Source: Myrmaecium sp. VS I D KN 1
Lineage: Eukaryota; Ascomycota; Dothideomycetes; Valsariales; Valsariaceae
Direction: 5' to 3'
DNA: 21,861 nucleotides
NCBI GenBank assembly: GCA_019775845.1
Contig: JADQAV010000039.1
Coordinates: 6,303 to 28,163, forward strand
Each line of letters begins with the position of its first letter. Position 1 is the stretch's first letter. This document shows positions 1-9,100 of this stretch, piece after piece. The notes below the pieces were generated by a model. It saw nothing but the letters and a program-made list of their open reading frames with translations. It made no database searches and had not been told where the DNA came from. The position numbers and the translations under genes are program-made.

Positions 1-593
1 GGGAAGAAGAGGAGGAGAAGAGTATCACGCCGTACGGCGCAGCATGAGTAGGTAGAGAAGCATGCATGTATAGGTATCTCAGCGCGCATGCATGCGGCGC
101 GGTGCTCCCTCTTACAGCGCCTATCGCTGGCACCACGCAGACCCGCACATTCTGCGAGTTGCCCGTTGGCCTTTGAAGCCACCGGCGGCTATTGTAGATG
201 CCCCTATTTGATTCACACAATCGCGTGGCCCGCGGGACGGCAAAGGAAACGGTCGGAAGCGGGGATGGTTAAGCCGGCGGGCGGGGATTCCGGGTGGTTC
301 GTTAAGTGAACCAGACCATCGGGACCGGACTACTTACCCCTCTCCTCCCATCGCAAGTCCAAGACTGTGTTACCTCCTCCAGCGGTAATACCAGTGGCAG
401 TCATAGCAGCATGATGGTCGAATGGAAAAACCACTCAAAGACAAGCCGTTCCATCGACTCTTCCACACGTGGAGATTGTCAGAGTGGGGGAAAGAAATAT
501 AATCCGTAAGAAAGCCAGAAAAGACAAACCGACAACTGACAAAAACCACAGTTCACACCCTTAACCCCTCAACAAAGGCTTCCCTCTCTCTCA
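1..593. other. Intergenic stretch downstream of gene 1
   Basis: I found no supported gene here. The short open frames show no domain, signal peptide or plausible splice partner. The left end is purine-rich. A perfect 12-bp palindrome, CGCCGTACGGCG, lies at 28-39, and two GCATGCATG-type words flank position 80. The part next to 594 should contain the 3' UTR of the minus-strand secreted protein gene. I see no clear polyadenylation signal. Confidence 0.5.
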
Positions 594-1427
594 TCAGCAC
601 TCCTCCTTCGAATCCGTAGTATAGAAGTAATCCTTCTGAATGGCAACCTCCTCGATGTACCACGCCTTCCCGCCATCGGTCGTCTCCATGCCCGTCGTAG
701 TCGCGCCGGTCAAGGTCAAAGTCTCGTTATACGTCGGATCCGCATCGCTAAGATGGATGGTAATATTGGTCCAGCTGTAGCCCTGCAGGAAACCACAGGA
801 TTTATCGTAGCATTCGTTGCCGGAGTAGAAGACGGCGGGCTTCACGCCCTTGGCTGCGAAAAGAAGTAACAGCAGTTAGTCACCTTTTCGGAAAAGGAAG
901 CAAGGAAGTAAAGGGGAAAAAGAGGACATACTAGCAGCCTGATACGACAACACCTCCCCATCCACCCAAATCCACTGATCCACCATCCCCGTCGACTCAT
1001 TCAAATTGATCTGATAATCCACCCGCTTCCCCATCTCCACCGGGTAATACGGCTGCTGCACCTGGCCCTCCGGCGTATACGTGCTCGCCGCCACGCACCA
1101 ATGCTCCGCATCCGTCTCACATCCCAAACGCCGCTGATCCGGGGTCCAATTCAGCAGCGGCTGATCGAACGTCATGGCGTCGACGTCGCGGCCGGTCGGG
1201 TCCTCCTGGACGCCGATCCAGAGCGCGAGCTCCTCGTCGCCGTTGGGCTCGTAGTTGCAGGGCGTCGAGGGCGGCGCCATGGAATAGGTCGCTTTCGTGA
1301 TGTAGATCCCCTGCGACGTGGGTCCCGTGTAGAACATGTTGCCGAAGCGGTAGGAGCCGGACCAGCCGTTGGAGGCGCCCGCGAGGGCGGCGAGGGAGGT
1401 GAGGGTGAGGATGGCGGATTGGCGCAT
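594..1427 (-). CDS. Secreted concanavalin A-like (eqolisin-fold) protein, 251 aa
   Basis: Two exons, 1427-932 and 853-594, flank a 78-bp intron (931-854, GTATGT donor, TTCGCAG acceptor). The split ACC codon reads through as ...QAATKGVKPAVF.... Residues 1-18 form a hydrophobic signal peptide, so the product is probably secreted. The body has the beta-rich, Trp/Tyr/Gly-rich pattern of fungal concanavalin A-like proteins related to the peptidase G1 (eqolisin) fold: LALWIGVQED (68-77), FDQPLLNW (87-94), HWCVAAS (109-115), DQWIWVDGE (150-158), SGNECYDKSCGF (176-187). Six Cys follow the signal peptide (57, 103, 111, 180, 185, 251), and several N-x-S/T sites occur. Gln89 sits where eqolisins carry their catalytic Gln, but I cannot place a matching catalytic Glu, so protease activity is doubtful. 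The ATG at 1427 opens directly onto the signal peptide. Family assignment is from recalled patterns, not a search. Confidence 0.75.
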
Positions 1428-1505
1428 TGTGATGATGGGTTTGGTGGGAGGGAAGGGCGGAGTGGGTGTGTAGGGGCAGGAAGGCTCTGAGGTGAGGGTG
1501 GTTGG

Positions 1506-1513
1506 CTATATAC
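1506..1513 (-). promoter_or_regulatory. Putative TATA box of the secreted protein gene
   Basis: On the minus strand this reads GTATATAG, about 80 bp upstream of the ATG at 1427, a usual distance for a fungal core promoter. This is motif match and position only. Confidence 0.4.
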
Positions 1514-2054
1514 AGTCGAGGACGGCGAGATGAGACGTTCCCACACCGCCAGCATAGATCAGCCAGAAAGGGGTTTTCCCTGTACTTGGATGTATCATGT
1601 AAATTGAAGCTCTAGGCGCAGGTCTTGCCGCTTCTAAGCGCGTTCACAGAAACCTTGCGCTTCGAGCCTTGCAACCACCAACACAAGGATCGATATATAT
1701 AGTATCTGTCTCAATACCTCATCCAAGTAGCCGTCATCCTGTGTCCATCATTGCAGGCAGACCTCGACCAAAGAGCAAGTGTCCTCCCTCCGCTCTCGAG
1801 TTCTCCTTACGGTCTTCGCACGGACAGTCCGTTCGGTGGGTACTCTCTGTTTCGTTTCAAACGTGTTTCAAACCCCAAACCTAGGGTTTTATGCTTCGGA
1901 GATATGCTTCTCGCCCAACAGGATATGCATAATGGCTTGTGGACGTTCCTTAGACCTCTCTTTTCTATTTCCGATTTTTGACGTCATCCCTAGCACTAAC
2001 TGTAGCCGGAACGGCAGGAAACGGGTGCCACGGGAACCGAACCGTCCCGTTCCC

Positions 2055-2070
2055 GGCGGATCGATCCGCC
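2055..2070. promoter_or_regulatory. Perfect CGG-N6-CCG palindrome, candidate Zn2Cys6 factor site
   Basis: The sequence GGCGGATCGATCCGCC is a perfect 16-bp palindrome. It contains inverted CGG half-sites spaced by 6 bp, the layout used by Ppr1/UaY-type fungal zinc binuclear cluster regulators. It lies about 630 bp upstream of the minus-strand ATG at 1427 and about 190 bp beyond the 3' end of the kelch gene, so any target would more likely be gene 1. Binding is inferred. Confidence 0.35.
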
Positions 2071-2261
2071 TCTCGGAGACCCTGCAGCTGTTATCCTGCA
2101 CTTTTAACTTTAACTTTCGCTCGACGGGCAGACTGGTGACCAGACCATCGACCGCAACTCCAGCGTTGAATGCACAGTTAAGAAGTTCCTGTACTCGCAG
2201 AGTATTTTCAACCACCATGAATTTGATGTGCACATTACAAACGCCCCGAAGCTGTGTATGA

Positions 2262-3348
2262 TCACACAAAGCTCATCTTCCACACATCCCCCAACCTCGA
2301 GTTATCCTCCGCCAGCCCACCATGAACGATGATCGCCTCAGCACCAGTCTCATCCTTCACAACATCCGCATCGAACCAACCCCTCGGTGCCGGCACGTCG
2401 CCACCATCCGACACATCCACCTTCTCCCACCGGCGCTCATCGACATCAAAGCCCCACACATCATACCACATCTTGCCAGCTCCCGCATGCCCCAACGCAC
2501 TCGGATCGCCCTCGCCAAACAAAGTCACCAACCACTGCCGGCCCTTCACCGTTATAGGCAGCAGGGCAGAAACACTCCGCGCCCCCGGCCCCTCCACTCC
2601 ATCCGCCTGATACGCCACCGTCTCCCACTCCCCCTTGGCCACATCAAACACATCCACCGCCCCACCCTGCTCCATCTTCCCATCAAACCCATGCGCCCTC
2701 TGCAACCTTCCCCGACAAAACGCCAACGCCGCACCGCCTCTCGCCGCGCCCGGCGCAGGCGGGAGCTCCCTCCACCGACGCTCGGGCACATCAAAAGCCC
2801 AGAGGTCACGCAAACGGCCCTGGGCCGGGCAGCCGGCGTGGACGAACAGCGTGCGCGCGCCGTCGGAGGCGATGGCGTGGTAGCTGCGGCCGGGCGGGAA
2901 GGGCGCGGTCGGGTCGGCGGGGTCGAGGCGCGTCCAGGTGCGTGCGGTGGCGGAGAAGGACCAGATGGCGCCTTTCTCTTCGAGGGGGGCCATGGCGGCG
3001 CCGCCGCGGCCGGAGAAGATGTAGAGGGTGTTGGTGGAGGGGAGGGTGGTGCTTGGGGTGCCGACGCGGGGGGTGGGGGCCAGGGTGGAGGCGGGGAGGG
3101 TGAGGAGGGTTTCTGTGATGGCGCTGTTAGCTTGGTGTGGTTTATTTGGTGAATTCGAGTTGGAAGGTCTTACCTTGCTCGCTGGATGCAAGGGCTACCT
3201 GGTCGACTTGGTTGTCGACCGGCTGGCGCGGCTGCAGTTCGCCGCCGAAGATGTACGCATGATTGTTGAGCACGGAGAGGGCGTGGGAGGAGCGGCGGAG
3301 ACGTGGAGCGGAGACGAGGCGCGTCCAGGTCGCTTTGGGCAGAGGCAT
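2262..3348 (-). CDS. Kelch-repeat beta-propeller protein, 341 aa
   Basis: Two exons, 3348-3174 and 3112-2262, flank a 61-bp intron (GTAAGA donor, GCTAACAG branch region, ATCACAG acceptor). The joined frame reads ...ASSEQ-ETLLTLP.... The ATG at 3348 (MPLPKATWTRLVSAPRLRRS) has A at -3 and opens directly onto the first kelch blade. An upstream in-frame ATG at 3474 would add a low-complexity leader and is less likely. Blade-like units include HALSVLNNHAYIFGG (22-36), LYIFSGRGG (88-96), LFVHAGC...DLWAFDVPERRWREL (147-175), VDVFDVAKGEWETV (211-224), YDVWGFDVDERRWEKV (275-290) and AIIVHGG...GDVWKMSF (318-340). No signal peptide or membrane segment is visible. The motif at 259-267, E-GDP-S-ALG-H, resembles the E-xxx-D-xxx-H iron-site spacing of plant nitrile/thiocyanate-forming kelch proteins, with Ser replacing Asp. 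The substrate or partner is unknown. Confidence 0.85.
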
Positions 3349-3709
3349 TGTCGGATGGAAGATGGGAGTGAATTGGGTGGAGGTGTGAGGGAGGAGACGG
3401 AGAAGGTGGAGAAACGGAGGAGAATCGGCGGGTGGGGTTGTGAGGACAATGATGGATACAAGGCAAGGCAGCAAGGCAGCACGTAATGATGCCTCAGGTT
3501 TTGTACCCTGAGGCTGAGAGACTGATGCCTTGCCGCCTCCGCGCCTTGGGTCTTCACCATAACAACGATAAAAGTTATTAGCGGCCCGATGCAGGGATTT
3601 TAAGCCATTTAATCATACGGCCAGCCTAAGATGCCGGAAAATAGGCCATGGTTGAGGAATTTATCCAGCGTCAAAGTTTTTAACGGCTCCCAGGACATCT
3701 TCGATTCTC
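3349..3709. other. Intergenic: 5' flank of the kelch gene and 3' flank of the oxidase gene
   Basis: I saw no gene in these 361 bases apart from the low-complexity open frame extending upstream of the chosen kelch start. The stretch contains the nested inverted repeat at 3467-3537 and A/T-richer DNA near the oxidase stop codon. Confidence 0.5.
3467..3537. repeat. Nested inverted repeat (possible hairpin)
   Basis: The inner arms GCCTCAGG (3491-3498) and CCTGAGGC (3507-3514) pair perfectly around an 8-nt loop. The outer arms at 3467-3478 (GGCAGCAAGGCA) and 3526-3537 (TGCCTTGCCGCC) pair at 11 of 12 positions. The structure lies 119-189 bp upstream of the kelch ATG, in its promoter or 5' UTR. Confidence 0.55.
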
Positions 3710-5405
3710 TCACAGCTTATGCAACCTCCCATCCCCTCTCAGAACCGCGAGATGGCCCGGCGTGATCTCCTTGACCGAACGGCACCTACAAAGCGTCATT
3801 AGCATATCGTTCCATCAAGTCATCGGCGGCGCCAAACGGAAGGACTTGACCTACCCAGCTAGCGCCATCGTTGTCCGAAACTCATGCAGCAGGATCTTAA
3901 TCGCGAGCTCGACGCCCTCTTGTCCGTTATACTGAGAGCGCGGGTCAGCATCAGTGAAAGCCATCCCAGAGAAACTGAATGGAAAGAGAAAACCAACCGC
4001 CAACCCCCAAATCGGCACCCTCCCCACAAATACATGTTGCGCCCCCAGGGCCAGGGCCTTGAAGATGTCGGAGCCACGACGAACGCCGCCGTCGATAGCG
4101 AGGGGGATCTTGCCGGCGGCGGCGGGGGCGCACTCGCGCAGGGCGTCCAGGGTGGCGGGCACGCCGTCCAGCTGCCGACCGCCGTGGTTGGAGATGAGGA
4201 CGCCGTCGAGGCGGTGGCGGATGGCGAGGACGACGTCGTCGGAGGCGCAGACTGGGCATGTGTCGTCAGTCCGGTTCTCATTCTTAGTTTCCGGAGATAT
4301 GGCCAAAGACAAGATATATGCGCACTCACCCCCCTTCAACCAAATCTGCATCTTCGTATGCTCCCGCAACCAGGGGATGATCGAGTTCCAATCAATACTA
4401 GCATCTATACGAGTACATCAGCAGAAGCGACTCTTACACCCTTGAGTAAGCAGCTCATAAACAGTACATACCGTACGCAAGCCCCATATCATCCCCGCCG
4501 TCCGCCGCCGGAGTTGTCACGAGATTCGGCCAGGTCATATCGTCCGGCAACGCAAAGTTGTTGCGGAACTCATTGAAGCGCTTACCCAGCACGGGCACGT
4601 CGACGGAGAGGAAGACGGCCTTGTAGCCCGCCGCTGTAGTTCGTCAGGTAAGCCGTCAGCAATCCGCCTCGTCCGTGTCGTCCTCTTATTTCCCCAAGGT
4701 ACTGAGGGAAGAGATACACGAGGCAATGGTGATTACTCACCCTCTGCCCTTCGCAGTAACTGCAACGTCGTCCGCCGATCCTTGAGCACGCACATCTGGA
4801 TCACGTATGGGTTCCCTGCGCCCTGAGCGGCGACGTCCTCGAGCGAGGTGGTCGAGTAGGAAGACAGAGCCATACAGATGTTGGCCTTAGCCGCCGCGCG
4901 CGAGGTCGCGAGCTCGCCGTCCGGATGCGCCAGCTTGTGCATGGCTGCTGGGCTGAAGCCGAGGGGGAAGGAGACCTGGAGGGGTTGGTAGTAAGAAACT
5001 TCTGCATTTCCCACGTACAGTAGCAACAGGGGATGGCGTATAAGTTCGCATGACTTACCTTCATCCCGAAGATCTCAGTCGAGGTGTCAATATCACTCAC
5101 GTTAACAAGGACACGCGGTCGGATGCGGTACCGGTTGAAGGCGGCTTCGTTGTCGCGGAGGCTACGTGACTTCTGTCAATCACAACTCTGCTGTGGAAAT
5201 GCGAGGAGATAAAACCGACGTGATCAGGTCTTCGGCGCCTTCTTCGTAGTATTCTACGCCATATCTATTGAGTACCGTGGCAGTTAAGGGGTGGATAGGT
5301 TAAATGCGAACCTCTGTACATTTTCGGCAGCTTTCGTCCGCCCATCTCCTTCAGATCTCTGATGGAGATGACATGAGGGTCGAAAGAGGGCGTTCTGTTT
5401 GCCAT
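3710..5405 (-). CDS. FMN-dependent alpha-hydroxy-acid oxidase/dehydrogenase, 369 aa
   Basis: Nine exons join in frame: 5405-5312, 5253-5220, 5161-5059, 4975-4741, 4633-4472, 4404-4330, 4251-3998, 3931-3855 and 3785-3710. All eight introns (58-107 bp) are GT-AG. The product is a TIM-barrel flavoenzyme of the glycolate/lactate oxidase family, which oxidises a 2-hydroxy acid to the 2-oxo acid on FMN. The joined protein has the expected landmarks: KLPKMYREYYEEGAED (25-40, with the active-site Tyr at 33), LSSYSTTSLEDVA, DVPVLGKR, WLKG (Lys233), SNHGGRQLDG (catalytic His257, Arg260), DGGVRRGSDIFKALALGA and the C-terminal GVELAIKIL...MALAGCRSV. Length is normal for the family (about 360-380 aa), with no cytochrome b5 domain, so it is the short oxidase-like class. 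The C terminus is HKL, a weak type-1 peroxisomal signal. Plant glycolate oxidase has QLYVYKDR where this protein has QMCVLKDR, so the substrate cannot be fixed. Confidence 0.93.
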
Positions 5406-6127
5406 AGCTGCTCAGGTCTTCGGTGGAAGAGTCGCCCACGAGAAGCTGGTAAGGAGAATTATATAGTCAACGGGCTGAGAGGGATGTTGGGTAGCACCTA
5501 AGAACCAGAACTTGAAGCGGAGTATATGACGCAGATCCATACGCGCGGGTAGCAGTGATAAGCAGCATTTATAGTGACAGGCCCTCTACCTACTAGGCGA
5601 TCCAAAAATGAGATGCCAGGCTGGGCCCGGGATAACTTGCCCCTTCGGTCGGCTTGCCCCGCTCCCGCTCCCGCTCCCGCCCCTTATCGGCCGGGGAACC
5701 TCAACTCTTGGATGAAGCGCTGCCGACATCAGTATGTTGCCCCCATTGAGGACGATATACAGTATCCAGCCATCGGTATAGCTTATCCAACTCGCTATCA
5801 GCTCGAGGAAGCTTATAGGGAGGTTGGGGCATTACAACCTGGTGACCATTGCACATTAGGAGGGTATGAATAGGTCATACTGGGATAGGATGTGACTGAA
5901 AAACAAGGGGTATATCTTAGTTTCTCACTTTGGGGTGGTTCCAAATTCTTGAGCGAAGGTTCTAGGTAATACACCGTTACCCTCTCTTTAAGAAGAGTCG
6001 TGTGCAACAAAGGAGAATTCTATTCATCACCTGGTATAGTTCTTCATAAAGGTGAACTGTACGCCGACCCGGCCATAGAGCCCTAGGTTGTTACCTCACG
6101 AGCACGTCTCTTTTGAGGCTCTTAGAT
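5406..6127. other. Intergenic: oxidase promoter and 3' flank of the giant locus
   Basis: I find no supported gene. A plus-strand open frame at 5574-5873 (99 codons) has Pro-Ala low complexity but no domain. The stretch includes a CCCGCT tandem run near 5649-5672 and the TATA-like box at 5567-5574. Confidence 0.5.
5567..5574 (-). promoter_or_regulatory. Putative TATA box of the hydroxy-acid oxidase gene
   Basis: The minus strand reads CTATAAAT about 160 bp upstream of the ATG at 5405. Position and motif are compatible with a core promoter and a 5' UTR of about 130 nt. This is inferred only. Confidence 0.35.
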
Positions 6128-9100
6128 TCATTCAGCCCATTCCCGGATAACCTCACCATTGAGCATCCTTCCCAGATGGCTCTTCTCAAACCGCAACCCA
6201 TGTCTCCGCATCTCCGTAACCAATTTTAGGAACGGCACTGGACTCTTCCGGAACGGGCACACCATCAGTTCATCATATTGCTTCCGATCCCGTGGGTCCA
6301 CGAAGCCATCCATTTCGGTCCGAAGGCTAGGATCCCTCGCCAGTTTGTAGTGGAGGCCCAGGTACCGGGCAATTTCGACGTACTCGGTCGCATCAGAGAT
6401 GACGGTCTGGCCGGCGAACAAGGTGAGCAGGATACGCAGGTCGCTGGGGAGGCGGTCGGTTCGCGCGCACGGGATGGCGCCTGTTTGCAGCTGATCGAGT
6501 GAGGGAGTATTAACATTGGTCCTGGCGGCGAATATATGCAGGCTGATATCCTTGTTCCACTTCTTCAATCCGAGGAGATGGTTGGCCTCGCTGGGGCTGA
6601 CGAGAATCAACTGACGAGTTCCATCAAGGCCACAACGGTATGCCACCCAGTTGATCGGTCGGAGGAAAGCGTCCAGCGTTCCATGGCCCAGCGAGGTCGG
6701 CGAGATAGTCTCGGCAAAGTCGGAAGTCATAAGGAGGAACTATGTCGACCAGCTGGCGGCTTCAAGATGCACCGCTGCAGATGTCTCCTTATAAATCTCA
6801 AACGCGGGAAGGAAAGCTTCCGAGTCCCTGGGCATGCTGCCTTCCCGAAAGAGTTGAACGACATCGTCGTGTACGATATGATCGCGCGGATCCACCGCAG
6901 GTGGACGTTCAGTATGCCGCTCTTTCTCCGTTTCGGGAGCCAGTTCCCTCTCCTGTTCCTCCTGAAGCCCGACAACGCCGACTTCGCACTTGAATTTGTT
7001 GAAATTCGTCCGGATAGCTGAGATATCGTCTTTATACTCCTCCAGCCCATCGAAAATAACGCGCAAATCGTCTTTCCCTGTCATCTTGACGGCATACAGC
7101 TCATGAAGACTCCGAGCATCGGTTTCGCAGAACCATCTGCGCATCTCTTCCGCGTCCACGCCGCCATTGTCCAAGATGCTCTTAATACGATCCCATCCCT
7201 TGCGATGGCGTATGTAGCGGAGGCCCTGCGTGGCCCACAGCGGCACGTTTCTGTTGGTCTGCTCGCATGTCTCGGAGATCGACCACTGCAGCACATCTGA
7301 AACATTGAGCGTGGTGATATTACGTCCAGAGCATTGCGCGATTTTTTCCTGGACGTCCGGGAAGGCGAGGAAGACAACGCTGTGACCTTGCCCTAGCTTG
7401 CGCATCCGCATGCAGCCTTGCACCAGACGTTCTTTCGTCACATCCGTTGCCAGCGTAACCATGCCCGAAATCCAGAGGGGAGGCGCAGGTCCGTGCCGCG
7501 GGCGTGAACCTGATCCAGATATATTGCGCAGGCCTCCAGTGCATTCGCAAAGGGCGATGTTGCCAACGATTCGACGGCGCCGTCCCGGTCCATTATTCTC
7601 AGTTGATCGTCGTCATCAAAGAAGACGACCGCTTGGACCTGTGCAGCCGATGACCGTGCCAGCCATTGTCGAGCGAGCTGCTCGTTGCTCCATTCAAGCA
7701 CCTGGGCGCCCACATCGATGATCACCCGGACTGGGGGCCACATGGCGAGGACCGTATCCAGAACCGCTGCTGCTGCATGTTTCGACCCTTTCTGGATAGC
7801 CATGAACAAGTTTTCCGGGCCCAGCAAAGCTTCTAAAACAGCAGCATTTGTATGAGCGAGATCCGGCAGATCCTGCTGCTCGATTCCAAGCGGTAGGACG
7901 TACTTGTTGTCGTTGGTCCCGCTGAATCCCGTCGTCGGGTGAGTTTTGGCTCGGGCGAGGTTCCATCCTGAGGATGAAAGCATCTCGGGAAACTCTCGCA
8001 TTGAACGGGGAAAGACGACACAGGAAAGATAGAAGTCCACGACAGCCTTCGCATAGCGGATATAAGGGAAGACATGATGCAGGCATCGGTGTTCGTCTTC
8101 CCTGTTGATCCCGTTGAGGGTATGGAATTCCTTGGGAAGACGGGGTGCATCCTTCACCCAGAGTGCGTACTCCTCCTCTGCGTCGTTTCCAGCGACCAGA
8201 GCATCGAGGGCTTCCTGAAGCTGCTTATCCGTAAGTCCGCCGTAGTAGTAGCTCAGACATGTTAAGACGATTGTCACTTCTGGATGACTGAATTCGGCTC
8301 GTAACGAAGGACTATCCTTCGCGCGGTAAGGTACCGCAAGCATCGTTCGTGATGGATGCAGTCCATAATCAACTCTCCATCGCTTGCCTTGCAGCGCAAA
8401 GATTAGAACGCCTTGAGCCAGCAGTCCTCTTAGTACGAGCAAGCGGGATCGGACCGCCGTCCCTTCCGCGAATGCTAAATATAGTGGTGCTAACGACGCT
8501 TCCCTTGCTGTTGGATCGGTCAGGAAACGCGCCAATGCTTCTTTCGCATCCTGAGAGAGGTGGGCAACCGGAACTCCAGGTAAGCCGTGACGACAAATTC
8601 CTTGAGCAAGCGTCCCCACAAAGGATCCTCCAAATTCGTCCTTGGTAATACGTATGTGTGGGAAGGTTCCAGCCTCACTTCTTGCAATGTCCAGGCCAAT
8701 TGGAGGGTCGTCATGGTACTGGCTCACCAGCCTACGGACCTCGTCGAGAAGATTCTGGGTGATGAGCCATCTGTCCGGACCGAACTCCATCAAGCGCTGA
8801 GCGCCCATAGTATATATCAACTCGAATTTGACGTTCAAAATTTCGTCACTCTCATCAAGGATGTCGCGAGCACTGTCGTTAAGCCAGAGTTGAGTTTGAA
8901 GGAGAATATTACTGGTCTGAGATTGCCCGGTAACGATAGCCTCCAATCCCATCAGTTCGAATGATAGCATATGCTCTGGCTGAACGAGCAATATTCCTCC
9001 TTCTTCCATGCACTTCTTATACATGCTAAAAACCTTGTTTGCCTTATCCTGATCCAGTCGAATATCGCGCGAAAATGGCATCTGATAGACGGTCCTGCCC

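Larger units (their letters stand above)
1428..2261. other. Intergenic: promoter of gene 1 and 3' flank of the kelch gene
   Basis: I see no supported gene. The overlapping short frames between about 1669 and 2269 have no recognisable domain. The stretch holds the TATA-like box at 1506-1513, an AAACCTAGGGTTTT word near 1877, a short inverted repeat (CGGGAAC 2031-2037 with GTTCCCG 2049-2055) and an adjoining perfect 16-bp palindrome (2055-2070). Confidence 0.5.

Noticed and set aside
2322-3152. 276-codon plus-strand frame opposite the kelch gene
   Set aside because: Arg/Pro/His- and Gly-rich shadow translation. The minus-strand kelch repeats explain the region.
6740-6772. A 33-bp GT...AG intron that would remove the in-frame TAG
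   Set aside because: GTGCATCTTG to GACATAG would splice in phase, but 33 bp is shorter than any other intron here (49-107 bp) and lacks a branch site.
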